The notes under the pieces: generated by a model
Told to the model about the DNA's origin: nothing
Seen by the model: the letters and a program-made list of their open reading frames with translations, nothing else
The model's database searches: none
Made by a program: the position numbers and the translations under genes
Source of the DNA: Clostridia bacterium
Lineage (GTDB): Bacteria; Bacillota; Clostridia; Christensenellales; Aristaeellaceae
Assembly (NCBI GenBank): GCA_017521565.1
Contig: JAFXCE010000094.1
Coordinates: 1 to 47,995 of the forward strand
Length of the DNA stretch: 47,995 nt
Reading direction: 5' to 3'
Part shown: positions 31,223-40,486 of the stretch, in pieces
Numbering within the stretch: position 1 is the first letter of the stretch
How the letters are laid out: each line of letters starts with the position of its first letter

Positions 31223-33244
31223 ATGACCAACAGAATCGCATCCCTGAAAAAGGCCCAGTGGGAACGCATCCATCACAGCGCGCGCATTGCGCTTGATCCT
31301 GCGATGGCGCTGCCATACCGCAGCGGCGCGCTGCCTGATACTGCCCGCACAGCGCTGCGCCTTGAGACTGCGCTGGCCATGGAAACGCCGTATCTCTTCC
31401 CCGGCGAATTGATCGCCTTCACGCGCACCGTGCCCAATCTGCCGCCGATTTTCAGCGAAACGGAATGGGATACCATCCGAAACGCCCATTTTATCCATGA
31501 GATGGGCAATGTCAGCAATCTCTCGCCTGATTACGGTAAGGTCATCGCCTCCGGCCTTCTTCCTATCCGAGATGCGCTCGGCGATCACGCGCTGCACGCC
31601 GCCATGCGCCGCTCCATCGACGCCGTTCTCCAGCTGACCGCGCGATACGCGCAGGCCGCCCGCAAGGCGGGCGACGAGGCGCTCGCCGATACGCTGGAGC
31701 GCGTGCCTGCGCAGGGCGCAAAAACGTTCCGCGAGGCGCTGCAGTCCCTGCGCATCCTGCATTACGCCATGTGGTGCGAGGGTGATTATCACAACACGCT
31801 CGGCAGATTTGACCAATATATGTATCCCTATCTGGCCGCTGATCTTGCAGCCGGGCGCGAGACGCAGGAAAGCGCCTTTGAACTTCTGTGCGCATTTTTC
31901 CTCTCCTGCAACCGCGACAGCGATCTCTACCCCGGCATGCAGCAGGGCGACAACGGGCAGAGCATCGTGCTGGGCGGCATGACCCCGGACGGCAGAGACG
32001 GCTTTAACCTTCTGTCCGAAATGTGCCTGAAGGCCTCGGCAGAACTTTGCCTGATCGATCCGAAGATCAACCTGCGCGTAAACAAAAACACTCCCCTGTC
32101 CGTCTTTGAGCTGGGCACGCAGCTGACAAAGCTCGGCCTCGGTTTCCCGCAGTATGAAAACGACGACGTCGCCATCCCCGCCCTGACGGCGCTTGGCTAT
32201 GCCGAGGAGGACGCACGCAACTACGCCATGGCCGCCTGCTGGGAATTCATCATCCCCGGGCGCGGGATGGAGATTCCCAACATCGGCGCGCTGCCCTTCG
32301 CCAATACCGTCAACCGGGTGATCTGGGACAAACTGGCCGCCTGCCCGGATATGAATGTGCTGAAATCCGAAATCCGGCAGGCCATCTTTGAAAGCGTACG
32401 CAGAACGCTCGCCGAGCGCAGGAACCTCTACGTCATCCCCTCGCCCTATCTGTCGCTCTTCTTTGACGGATGCGTGGAAAAGGCGCAGGACATCTCCCTG
32501 GGCTGCACATACAACAACTGGGGCCTGCACGGCACCGGCCTCGCCGCCGCGGCGGATATGCTCGCCGCCGTGGAGCAGGAGGTCTTTCACGGAAACCTCC
32601 TGCCCGGCGCGCTCCTTTCCGCCATGGACGCGAATTTTGAGGGCTACGACGCGCTGCGCCATCGCCTCAAAAGCGCGCCGAAAATGGGCAACGACGACGA
32701 TCGCGCGGATCAGCACGCCGTCTGGCTGCTGAATACCTTTGCCGAAGCCGTCAGCGGACACAAAAACGAGCGCGGCGGCATCGTCCGCGCCGGTACAGGA
32801 TCGGCGATGTTCTACATCTTCCACGCCTATGAGCTGGGCGCCACCGCCGACGGCCGCGAACGCGGCACCCCGCTCCCCGCCAACTACGCGCCCTCGCTGA
32901 ACATCAGACTGAGCGGCCCCGTCTCGCTGATCAAATCCTTCACCAAGCCGGATCTTGGCAAGGTGATCAACGGCGGCCCGCTGACGATCGAATTCTCCGA
33001 CAGCGTCTTTACGCAGGATGAATCCATCACCAAGGTCGCGCAGCTGGTGCAGCTGTTCGTCCTGCGCGGCGGGCATCAGCTCCAGCTCAACACCGTCAAC
33101 CGGGAACGGCTGATCGACGCGCAGGAGCACCCGGAAAATCATCGCAATCTGATTGTGCGCGTATGGGGATGGAGCGGCTATTTTGTGGAGCTTGACAAGT
33201 GCTATCAGGACCACATCATCCGCCGCGCGGAGCTGAACCTGTGA
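31223..33244 (+). CDS. Glycyl radical enzyme (pyruvate formate-lyase family), short and divergent
   Basis: 673 residues, shorter than the usual 780-850. The C-terminal glycyl loop reads VRVWGWSGYFVELD (radical Gly near 649) where most members have RVSGY or RVAGY. The active-site cysteine is in MAACWEFIIPG (Cys339, with Glu341 as in the GCxE dehydratase/lyase class) and is not the CC pair of pyruvate formate-lyase. The barrel block QGDNGQSIVLGGMTPDGRDGFN is well conserved, so the protein should be active. ATG at 31223 follows AAAGGAGCATCCCC. The activase overlaps the stop by 4 bp. The Cys-x-Glu arrangement argues against formate production and suggests C-O, C-N, C-S or C-C cleavage on another substrate, which I cannot identify. 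Confidence 0.88.
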   Translation: MTNRIASLKKAQWERIHHSARIALDPAMALPYRSGALPDTARTALRLETALAMETPYLFPGELIAFTRTVPNLPPIFSETEWDTIRNAHFIHEMGNVSNLSPDYGKVIASGLLPIRDALGDHALHAAMRRSIDAVLQLTARYAQAARKAGDEALADTLERVPAQGAKTFREALQSLRILHYAMWCEGDYHNTLGRFDQYMYPYLAADLAAGRETQESAFELLCAFFLSCNRDSDLYPGMQQGDNGQSIVLGGMTPDGRDGFNLLSEMCLKASAELCLIDPKINLRVNKNTPLSVFELGTQLTKLGLGFPQYENDDVAIPALTALGYAEEDARNYAMAACWEFIIPGRGMEIPNIGALPFANTVNRVIWDKLAACPDMNVLKSEIRQAIFESVRRTLAERRNLYVIPSPYLSLFFDGCVEKAQDISLGCTYNNWGLHGTGLAAAADMLAAVEQEVFHGNLLPGALLSAMDANFEGYDALRHRLKSAPKMGNDDDRADQHAVWLLNTFAEAVSGHKNERGGIVRAGTGSAMFYIFHAYELGATADGRERGTPLPANYAPSLNIRLSGPVSLIKSFTKPDLGKVINGGPLTIEFSDSVFTQDESITKVAQLVQLFVLRGGHQLQLNTVNRERLIDAQEHPENHRNLIVRVWGWSGYFVELDKCYQDHIIRRAELNL

Positions 33245-34113
33245 GCGCGCAGAAAAGCGCCGGGAAGACCGGCGTGGTCTTTGATATCAAGGAATTTGCC
33301 GTATTTGACGGCCCCGGCATCCGCACGACGGTCTTTATGAAGGGCTGCCCGCTCTCCTGCGCGTGGTGCCATAACCCGGAAGGGCTGTCCCCCGCGCCCC
33401 AGCTGATGGTCAGCCGCGCAGCCTGCACGCATTGCGGCGCCTGCGCATTGGTCTGTCCCTCGCCGGAAAACTGCACCGCCTGCGGCCGCTGCATTCCCGC
33501 CTGCCGCGGCGGATACCGAAAAATCGCAGGAGAAACATGGACGAGCGAAGCGCTTGGCGAAAGGCTGCAAAAGGACGCAGATGTATATGCGCTCTCTGGC
33601 GGCGGCGTGACCTTTTCCGGCGGCGAGCCGCTCATGCAGTGGGGTTTTGTATCCAGCGTGATCGACCGCCTGCGCGGCATCCACACCGCCATCGAAACCA
33701 GCGGCTTCGCACCGGACGACGTCTTTTCAGACGCCATGCGCCGCTGCGATCTGATCCTGATCGACTGGAAAGTATCCGATCCGGCGCTGCATCTGCGCTA
33801 TACGGGCGTCAGGCAGGACATCATCCTCCGCCATGTCCGCCAGCTCGCCGCAGGCAATACGCCGTTTATCCTGCGCATGCCCATCATCCCCGGCATCAAC
33901 GACAACGAAGCGCACTTCCGCACCGCTGCTGCGCTCGTTCAGGACTCCGAATCGCTGATACGCGTCGATGTGCTGCCCTATCAGCGCGCGGCGGGTGCAA
34001 AATACGAAATGGTCGGCATGCGTTACGCACCGGACTTTGCCGAGGAAGCATCCCCACGTTTCTTCACAGAGGTCTTTGAGCAATCGGGCATTCCATATCA
34101 GATTTTCCGCTGA
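33241..34113 (+). CDS. Glycyl radical enzyme activase (radical SAM)
   Basis: 290 residues; installs the glycyl radical on the upstream enzyme. The radical-SAM motif is KGCPLSCAWCHNPE (Cys36, Cys40, Cys43, the CxxxCxxC form of this family). An insert carries eight more cysteines (62, 65, 68, 72, 78, 81, 84, 88) for two [4Fe-4S] clusters in only about 27 residues, more compact than in most dicluster activases. SGGGVTFSGGEPLMQ and LRMPIIPGIND follow. The GTG start overlaps the enzyme stop (GTGA) with GGAG upstream, showing tight coupling. Confidence 0.92.
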   Translation: MSAQKSAGKTGVVFDIKEFAVFDGPGIRTTVFMKGCPLSCAWCHNPEGLSPAPQLMVSRAACTHCGACALVCPSPENCTACGRCIPACRGGYRKIAGETWTSEALGERLQKDADVYALSGGGVTFSGGEPLMQWGFVSSVIDRLRGIHTAIETSGFAPDDVFSDAMRRCDLILIDWKVSDPALHLRYTGVRQDIILRHVRQLAAGNTPFILRMPIIPGINDNEAHFRTAAALVQDSESLIRVDVLPYQRAAGAKYEMVGMRYAPDFAEEASPRFFTEVFEQSGIPYQIFR

Positions 34114-34134
34114 TCCCGAATCAAACAGCATACG

Positions 34135-34174
34135 AAAAAGCCCGTGCGTCCTCAATCCGACGCGCGGGCCTTTT
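34135..34174. terminator. Bidirectional terminator
   Basis: AAAAAGCCCGTGCGTC pairs with GACGCGCGGGCCTTTT (one bulge) between the convergent activase and MATE genes. Confidence 0.75.
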
Positions 34175-34176
34175 GA

Positions 34177-35583
34177 TTATGTCCTTGTGTTTTCTATTCC
34201 GTTTTCTTTCAGGGGATTCCACGTCCCGCGCAGATATGCGATCACGAAGAGCGCGAACAGCAGCAGATTGTGCGCGATCATGCAGGCCCAGGCAGAGACA
34301 AGCCCCATGCCCAGCGCCTTCGTGCAGATCCATGTGCCGACGATGCGCACCAGCCACATGCCGGTGATGTTGTAGATAAACGGCGCTCTCGTCCTGCCCA
34401 CGCCCTGCATCATGCCCTCCACGATGATGGAGAAGCCATAAAACGGCTCGGACACCGCGACCATCCGAAGGACCGTCGCGCCCAGCAGAATCACCTCCGC
34501 GCTTGCGGAAAACAGGCGCATCAGCGCAGGCGCAGACGCAAACAGACAGCCGCCCGACAGCATCATCAGCAGGATCTCGATGGGAATGAACATCCGCGCC
34601 ATCTCTTCCATGCGGCGCTTGTCCTTGGCGCCATATGCGTTTCCGGCAAGGGTCGCCGCTGCGGTCTGCATACCGTAGCCAGGAATATAAAACGCAGACT
34701 CGACCGTGTTGGCGATGGTATGCGCGGCAGTGGCCACCTCGCCCAGCGCATTGATCATCGCGGCAAAGGCGACGTAACCCAGCGACGTGCCAAAGCGCTG
34801 GAGCATATTGGGCAGCGCAACCCGCAGGCACGGGCGCAGGATCTGCATATCCGGCGCAAGACGCTGCCCCTTCGGGGAGACCATTGGATGCCTCCAGAGG
34901 GTATAGGTGATCACACAGCCGCCGACAGCATAGGATATCGCGCTGGCGGCTGCCGCGCCGATGACGCCCCAGCCCGCGCCGGGCATCGTGAATTCCAGCG
35001 AAAAGACCGAGATCGTGCGCGTCGGATAGATCAGCAGGAAGTTAAGCGTAACGTTGATGATATTCACCAGCACGCCGGCCTTCATGGGTGTTTTGGTATC
35101 GCCCGCCGCGCGCAGCACCGTAGAAAAGATGATGGATGCGGTGCGCGGGAGCATCGGCAGATAGAGGATGAAAAAATACGCAGAGGACAGCGGGCGAATG
35201 CTTTCATCGACCTGCATCCAGCGCGGAATCACGCCGCTCAGGGACAAGGTCAGCGCAGTAAACACGCAGCCCGTCACCAAAACGGTCAGCATCGCCTGCG
35301 CGGCGGCCCGCTTGGCCGCGGCCTTATCCCCCGCGCCGCAGGCCCTTGCGATGAAGGAAAGAAAGCCGATGCTCAGCGCAGAAATTGAGCTGAAGATCAG
35401 CCAGTTGACCGTCGTCGTCGCGCCGACGGCCGCCGTCGCCTGCGTACCCAGCGAGCCGACCATCGCGGTATCGATATACTGCACCGCTGTCTGCATCAGC
35501 TGCTCGAGCATCGTCGGCCATGCCAGCGTGAGGATCACGCCAATCATGCTCCAGTTGAGCGCCGCGCCTTTGTTCTTTCGCAT
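34177..35583 (-). CDS. MATE-family multidrug/metabolite exporter
   Basis: 468 residues, about twelve membrane segments in two homologous halves. Family traits: TLAWPTMLEQLMQTAVQYIDTAMVGSLG at the start, GFLSFIARACGAGDKAAAKRAAAQ in the first half and AATLAGNAYGAKDKRRMEEMAR in the second. Uses an ion gradient to export organic cations or metabolites. Located opposite the glycyl radical operon and the riboflavin genes; no context points to a substrate. Confidence 0.9.
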   Translation of the reverse strand: MRKNKGAALNWSMIGVILTLAWPTMLEQLMQTAVQYIDTAMVGSLGTQATAAVGATTTVNWLIFSSISALSIGFLSFIARACGAGDKAAAKRAAAQAMLTVLVTGCVFTALTLSLSGVIPRWMQVDESIRPLSSAYFFILYLPMLPRTASIIFSTVLRAAGDTKTPMKAGVLVNIINVTLNFLLIYPTRTISVFSLEFTMPGAGWGVIGAAAASAISYAVGGCVITYTLWRHPMVSPKGQRLAPDMQILRPCLRVALPNMLQRFGTSLGYVAFAAMINALGEVATAAHTIANTVESAFYIPGYGMQTAAATLAGNAYGAKDKRRMEEMARMFIPIEILLMMLSGGCLFASAPALMRLFSASAEVILLGATVLRMVAVSEPFYGFSIIVEGMMQGVGRTRAPFIYNITGMWLVRIVGTWICTKALGMGLVSAWACMIAHNLLLFALFVIAYLRGTWNPLKENGIENTRT

Positions 35584-35704
35584 GGTGTATCCCTCGTCTT
35601 CCGGACCCCGTTGTCCGCTTGATGTTGTGTCCTTCGTGTTGTTCTGCGCCTCAGGGCGTTTTCCTGCCTGCCATGCGTCATTTCAGAAAATTGCGCACAG
35701 CCTA

Positions 35705-35733
35705 TTGACAAATCCTTCACCATGGCATACAGT
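35705..35733 (+). promoter_or_regulatory. Promoter of the FMN-riboswitch transcript
   Basis: TTGACA 35705-35710, 17 bp, TACAGT 35728-35733, about 20 nt before the aptamer. Confidence 0.6.
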
Positions 35734-35757
35734 ATAGGTGAAGTTAAAACTGAATGG

Positions 35758-35867
35758 TCTTTGGGGCAGGGTGAAAATCCCGACCGATGGTATAGTCCAT
35801 GAACCTCTTTTTTGAGGCCGATCTGGTGCAATTCCAGAACCGACGGTACAGTCCGGATGAGAAAAGA
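35758..35867 (+). promoter_or_regulatory. FMN riboswitch (RFN element)
   Basis: P1 closes TCTTT with AAAGA. Conserved core pieces are GGGGCAGGGTGAAAATCCCG, ACCGATGGTATAGTCCATGA, GAGGCCGATCTGGTGCAATT and CCGACGGTACAGTCCGGATG. Binds FMN and represses the riboflavin transporter downstream. Confidence 0.97.
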
Positions 35868-35898
35868 CTACTCCTGGGCGGAATCCTTTTCCGCATTA

Positions 35899-35945
35899 GG
35901 AAATATCCTGAGGCCAATTCTCTTGTGGCTTCAGGATATTTTTTA
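35899..35945 (+). terminator. Riboswitch expression-platform terminator
   Basis: AATATCCTGA/TCAGGATATT with inner GGCCA/TGGC, then TTTTTT, between the aptamer and ribU. It indicates control by premature termination. Confidence 0.9.
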
Positions 35946-35963
35946 TTAACAGGAGGTTTTACC

Positions 35964-36563
35964 ATGAACAACAGATCCAAGATCCGCCGCCTGACCATGG
36001 CCGGCATGATGGGCGCCGTCGCATTCGTACTCATGTTCTTCAGCTTCCCGACGCCGCTCTCCCCATTTGCCGAGCTCGACTTCTCCGCCCTGCCGGAGCT
36101 GATCGGCGGCTTCATCCTCGGCCCCATCGGCGCGCTTGAAATCATCGTGGTCAAGATCCTATTAAAGCTCGTCTTTAAGGGCACCAGCTCCATGTATACC
36201 GGCGAGCTTCAGGCGCTCATGCTCAGCATCTCCTATGTGCTGCCCGCCGTACTCTATTACCGCAAGCACCGCACCAAGAAGGGCGCGATCATCGGCCTGG
36301 TCATCGGCAGCATCTGCTCCATCATCGTCGCCATCCTCACCAACATCTACATCATCTTCCCGTTCTATATGCACCTGTACGGCATGAACTGGGATGCGAT
36401 CATCGGGATGTGCAGCGCGCTGATCCCCGCCATCCACGACATCCCGACCATCGTCATCTTCTCCATCGTGCCCTTTAACGTACTCTCCCGCGCGCTCTCT
36501 TCCGTCATCTGCATCCTGCTTTACAAGAAGATCAGCGTGCCGCTCAAGAAGTTTGCCGCCTAA
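35964..36563 (+). CDS. ribU: Riboflavin ECF transporter S component
   Basis: 199 residues, six membrane segments. Binds riboflavin and works with the shared EcfAA'T module, which is not in this window. FMFFSFPTPLSPFAELDFSALPELIGGF-like segments hold the RibU substrate and docking region; GPIGALEIIVVKILLKLVFKGTSS is also typical. ATG 35964 follows AGGAGGTTTTACC. Directly under the FMN riboswitch. Confidence 0.95.
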   Translation: MNNRSKIRRLTMAGMMGAVAFVLMFFSFPTPLSPFAELDFSALPELIGGFILGPIGALEIIVVKILLKLVFKGTSSMYTGELQALMLSISYVLPAVLYYRKHRTKKGAIIGLVIGSICSIIVAILTNIYIIFPFYMHLYGMNWDAIIGMCSALIPAIHDIPTIVIFSIVPFNVLSRALSSVICILLYKKISVPLKKFAA

Positions 36564-36600
36564 GCGGATCATCTGAATGCAATTCAAGGAGGAATCCTCA

Positions 36601-37086
36601 ATGAAGTTTTCCATGGATAAGAACCTGACGTTTGATCAGGCGGTTGAAATCATGTTTGAAAAGCTGGGCGACTACAAAATCATGGCGCTGGCCAGCTCGG
36701 TCAACGACTATGTCATGGTGCGCAACGTGAGCTGCCTGTTCTATGACCGCAAGATCTGGTTCAAGACAGATAAGAATTTCCGCAAGACCCAGCAGCTGTA
36801 TGAGAACCCGCAGGTCGCCCTGTGCTGGAGCGGCGTGCAGGTGGAAGGCATCGCTGCCAACAAGGGCCTTGTCGTCGATGAGCCGGACCGCCGCTTTGAA
36901 AAGCTGTATGAAAAGTACCTCTGGGGCAGCTATAACAAGTATTCCCACGAGGACACCGAGATCATCATCGAGATCACGCCGAAGTTCGTCGAGGTCTGGG
37001 ATACCTGCGAGGACAATTACGCCTATCAGATTTTTATCGATTTTGACAAGCAGAGCGTCGAGGTCAAGCAGTACGACAAGAAATAA
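36601..37086 (+). CDS. Pyridoxamine 5'-phosphate oxidase-fold (FMN-binding) protein
   Basis: 161 residues with the split-barrel flavin fold: AVEIMFEKLGDYKIMALASSVNDYVMVRNVSCLFYDRKIWFKTDKNFRKTQQL-type beta strands, then NPQVALCWSGVQVEGIA. The family binds FMN or related cofactors in oxidation or reduction of small molecules. It begins 37 bp after ribU with AAGGAGG upstream, so it is likely on the same FMN-controlled transcript, fitting a flavin-dependent role. Substrate unknown. Confidence 0.82.
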   Translation: MKFSMDKNLTFDQAVEIMFEKLGDYKIMALASSVNDYVMVRNVSCLFYDRKIWFKTDKNFRKTQQLYENPQVALCWSGVQVEGIAANKGLVVDEPDRRFEKLYEKYLWGSYNKYSHEDTEIIIEITPKFVEVWDTCEDNYAYQIFIDFDKQSVEVKQYDKK

Positions 37087-37109
37087 TCTCCCGCTGACCC
37101 CGCCATTTC

Positions 37110-37142
37110 AAAAGCCGTTTCAAAGGAAAACGGCTTTTTTCT
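37110..37142 (+). terminator. Terminator after the flavin-type protein
   Basis: AAAGCCGTTT and AAACGGCTTT pair, followed by TTTTCTTT. Confidence 0.8.
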
Positions 37143-37154
37143 TTACCTCGGCTA

Positions 37155-37163
37155 TGTTATAAT
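37155..37163 (+). promoter_or_regulatory. Extended -10 promoter of the LRR protein
   Basis: TGTTATAAT with no good -35 box 17 bp upstream; the leader is about 43 nt. Confidence 0.5.
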
Positions 37164-37212
37164 ACAGTCAGACCATTGTTTTACCGTGCGATTGATACAA
37201 GGAGGAATATCC

Positions 37213-40200
37213 ATGTCTATACTCCGCCATCCGCTTCGCCTGCTGGCTCTTGTGTGCCTGATGCTGTGCCTGTCCGTCCTGCCCGCGCTGGCGGAGGTTA
37301 CGGAGGGCAATTATTCCTATCATTATGATGAAAGCATCGGCGGAGTCGTCATCACCAGCTATGTGGGTACGGAAGCTGACGTCACCGTACCCGAAATGCT
37401 GGGCGGCTATCCGGTGCGCAGTCTGGCCTTTAATTCCTTCAGCAGTCTTTCCGCGCTGACGACCGTCCGCCTGCCGGACAACCTGCGCTATCTGGACGGC
37501 GGCGCATTTACGGGATGCAGCAATCTGAAGACGCTCTATCTGCCTGAAAACCTTCTGGAAATTCAACATGCATCCATGGTCGGCAATTATATGACTTATG
37601 TCGGCAAGGATACGTCCACTGCAAAGCTCCTGATCAACGAAGCGGGAAGCTACCCCAGCGCTCGCTTTATTGACCCCGCCGAACCGGACATGCAGATCTA
37701 CTACATCGCCAATGCAAATACCGGCGAGCCGGAATTAGGCTTGTACAACTATATGGGGCAGGATGAGATTGTTCATGTTCCTGACGGCGTCATGCATCTC
37801 TACGATTATGCTTTTCGTTTCAACGGTGGAGACAACGCGTCAATCCGGATCATCTACACGCCTGACAGCGTAGTTTCCGTCGGCATGCAGACTTTCTATT
37901 CTTTGCCCAACCTTGAAGAAGTTCATCTGTCCGCCAACATCTCCACTTGGAAACCCTCGCCTGTTTGGGCGGCTGGCACCTTTGACGAACGCAATCGCCC
38001 CAAGCTGTACTGCTCCTCCGGCAGCATCACCATGAGTACCCTTACATCGAAGGTAACGACTCTAGGGATCATCGATCCCGCTGAACCGGATTTTTCATGG
38101 AGCACAGACGAGCAGGGCCGTCTTATCCTCATGGGGTATTACGGCAGCGCGTCTTCGTTCACCGTGCCCGATGGTGTTGTCGGAATCGGCAAGGAGGCTT
38201 TTTATGATCTGCCTAACCTTGAAACCATCATCGTTCCAGACAGCGTTACGTCCATCGGCATGCGGGCTTTTGATATCAACTGGTCCACCTACGTGGAAAA
38301 TCCCGCTGCCTACCGCCCTCAGCGCATTTATCTGCCCGATGGCATCACCTCATGCGGACTTTGCATCGCCAACACCGAACGTTCCACCCTGTATTTTTCC
38401 AGAAACAGCGTAACCGATCTGAATATCGGCACTGCCTCTGACGGAAAGCCCATGTATTTCATCGATCCTTCCGATCCCGATTGGGCATGGCAGGGCAACT
38501 GCAGTCGCACTATCTGCGGCTATTATGGACAGGACTCAATTGTATCGCCGCCCGAAGACGCGCTTGCCATCGGCGATTCTGCACTGTGCAATCTTCCTTT
38601 CAGGATCACCCTCATCATGCCGGACAACCTTTCCTTCAGTGCCTCCTCCTACGATCCCTACAAGGTTACGCTTCAATGCAGCCGAAACAGCGCCGTCGCA
38701 GCCAAACTTGAAGCAATGAACAACGACCGCCAGAGTCCGTCCTATGCTTTTGCGGATCCCCAGTGGCCTGGCTACCTTCTGGCCCCTTATGAAAACGAAC
38801 TGTACTTCGCAGGCTATACCGGTACAGACTCCGTCATAAACATTCCGCCAATTGTCGATGCCATCGCCGGCCACATCAACCTCAGCACGCCCAATCGCGA
38901 CTCCATCAAGTACATCCACGTGCCGGAAGGCGTCAGGCGCCTTGCTGACCGCGCTTTCTGTGACTTTCTGTTTACCGATTTCATCTCGCTTCCCTCCTCG
39001 CTGGAAACAATCGGCGAATACGCATTCAGCAACTGCTCCTTGAAGGCGCTGATCATCCCCGAGGGCATCACCTCTCTTCCGGCACACATGACCGATAACT
39101 CCATCATCCGCCATGTAACCATCCCTAAGAGCGTCACCAGCATCCACAGCACCGCGCTGACCACCAGCGGACCCATGCGGGTATACAAAATCTACTGCAA
39201 CAAGGGCAGCTATGCGGCAGCGTGGGCCAAAGCCAAGAAGGTAGACTGGATTTCTTATTTTGAGGACAACGAATACACGATCGTTACGCCGGAGCAGAAC
39301 AGTTTCTATGTCGGCGATTATTTCGACTGGCGTTCGACGCTGATGATCATGCCCTATGAACCGGATTTCCCCTATACGCTGGAACTCGGATCCTCCAAGC
39401 CGAAGGTTGCCCGCGTTGAGAATAACGAGGTTTCTTTCATCGCGCCCGGCACCCTCTATCTGACCATCACCTCGCCGGAGCTGGAGACAAGCGCCAAGAT
39501 GCCCAACATCCGCGTTTACCAGCCCATCAAGAGCTTCTCCGTGCCGGAGTATCATTTCTTCAAATACCCCAGCCCGGACGGCGTGCTCTCCGTTCATGAC
39601 GTCGCGCCCGCCAAGAATACCAACCCCACCTACGTCTGGATTCGCTACGAAACAACCAATCTTGGCCAGCACACGGCAGGCGTTGAGGACTACGAACTGC
39701 ACCACATCTCCGAACCGGGCGTCTATTCCTTTGACGTCACATCGCACAACGGCATCACCAAGCACACCACGCTGTATTACGTCAGGCGCACGGACGGTTT
39801 CTCCTTTGCATCCATTTCCGACGAGCTGGGTCTTGGTCTGAGGATCAAACCGCAGATCACCGTCACCATCGGCAGCAGGGTATTCAAAAATGCCCCCGGC
39901 TCCTATACGCTCACATCCAGCGATCCCTCCATCATCAGCATCACAGACGACGGCGCGCTCCATCTTCTCGCGCCCGGCACGGCGACCATCACCGCCACAA
40001 GCTTCTGCGGCGACGTCGTCTCCCAAACGCTGACCGTATCCGACAAGCGGGTTTATGCCCTGCCCGACTCGACAACCGTCATCGGCGCAGAAGCCTTCAT
40101 CGCCTGCCCCGCGGACAAGATCATCATTCCCGAGGGCTGCACCACGATCGGCGCACGCGCCTTCGCAGACTGCGGCGATCTTGCGGAAATCGTCATTCCT

Positions 40201-40326
40201 GAAAGCGTTTCAAGCATCGCTGACAATGCCTTCTCCGGCAGCACCGGCGTTGTGATCTTGGCTCCGGCAGGCAGCTTTGCCGCTTCCTATGCCGCTCAGC
40301 ACGGCATCCCCTGCACCACGCATTGA
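37213..40326 (+). CDS. Large secreted BspA-type leucine-rich-repeat protein with Ig-like domain
   Basis: 1037 residues with a signal peptide (LLALVCLMLCLSVLPALA). Repeats of the LRR_5/BspA kind occur, such as GVVGIGKEAFYDLPNLETIIVPDSVTSIG, in three blocks: about 45-300, 320-430 and 580-670. Between blocks, IDPAEPD- or DPSDPDW-type linkers recur about every 85-100 residues. A beta-rich region (about 700-960) includes a Big_2-like domain (LLAPGTATITATSFCG). A last LRR pair closes the protein (VIGAEAFIACPADKIIIPEG, TIGARAFADCGDLAEIVIPE) and ends GSFAASYAAQHGIPCTTH. No LPxTG or membrane anchor is seen, so it is probably released or held non-covalently. Such proteins bind surfaces or host proteins. 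Confidence 0.85.
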   Translation: MSILRHPLRLLALVCLMLCLSVLPALAEVTEGNYSYHYDESIGGVVITSYVGTEADVTVPEMLGGYPVRSLAFNSFSSLSALTTVRLPDNLRYLDGGAFTGCSNLKTLYLPENLLEIQHASMVGNYMTYVGKDTSTAKLLINEAGSYPSARFIDPAEPDMQIYYIANANTGEPELGLYNYMGQDEIVHVPDGVMHLYDYAFRFNGGDNASIRIIYTPDSVVSVGMQTFYSLPNLEEVHLSANISTWKPSPVWAAGTFDERNRPKLYCSSGSITMSTLTSKVTTLGIIDPAEPDFSWSTDEQGRLILMGYYGSASSFTVPDGVVGIGKEAFYDLPNLETIIVPDSVTSIGMRAFDINWSTYVENPAAYRPQRIYLPDGITSCGLCIANTERSTLYFSRNSVTDLNIGTASDGKPMYFIDPSDPDWAWQGNCSRTICGYYGQDSIVSPPEDALAIGDSALCNLPFRITLIMPDNLSFSASSYDPYKVTLQCSRNSAVAAKLEAMNNDRQSPSYAFADPQWPGYLLAPYENELYFAGYTGTDSVINIPPIVDAIAGHINLSTPNRDSIKYIHVPEGVRRLADRAFCDFLFTDFISLPSSLETIGEYAFSNCSLKALIIPEGITSLPAHMTDNSIIRHVTIPKSVTSIHSTALTTSGPMRVYKIYCNKGSYAAAWAKAKKVDWISYFEDNEYTIVTPEQNSFYVGDYFDWRSTLMIMPYEPDFPYTLELGSSKPKVARVENNEVSFIAPGTLYLTITSPELETSAKMPNIRVYQPIKSFSVPEYHFFKYPSPDGVLSVHDVAPAKNTNPTYVWIRYETTNLGQHTAGVEDYELHHISEPGVYSFDVTSHNGITKHTTLYYVRRTDGFSFASISDELGLGLRIKPQITVTIGSRVFKNAPGSYTLTSSDPSIISITDDGALHLLAPGTATITATSFCGDVVSQTLTVSDKRVYALPDSTTVIGAEAFIACPADKIIIPEGCTTIGARAFADCGDLAEIVIPESVSSIADNAFSGSTGVVILAPAGSFAASYAAQHGIPCTTH

Positions 40327-40349
40327 TCCGAATTCCTGAATCCCACTCA

Positions 40350-40380
40350 GCCGGGCGCCGCAAAAGCGCCCGGCTTTTCT
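40350..40380 (+). terminator. Terminator of the LRR gene
   Basis: GCCGGGCGC-7 nt-GCGCCCGGC then TTTTCT. Confidence 0.85.
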
Positions 40381-40486
40381 GTCGGATGACGGCAAAACGC
40401 TTATCGGATTCAGGCGAATTATACCGGAGTGACAAACTGCATTCGTATATTTATTGACGATTCCCATTTTCAAAGACGCACAAAAA

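Noticed and set aside
31082..33214. A 710-codon frame opposite the glycyl radical enzyme
   Set aside because: The sense gene has both catalytic motifs and a coupled activase; the antisense frame is a GC-skew shadow.
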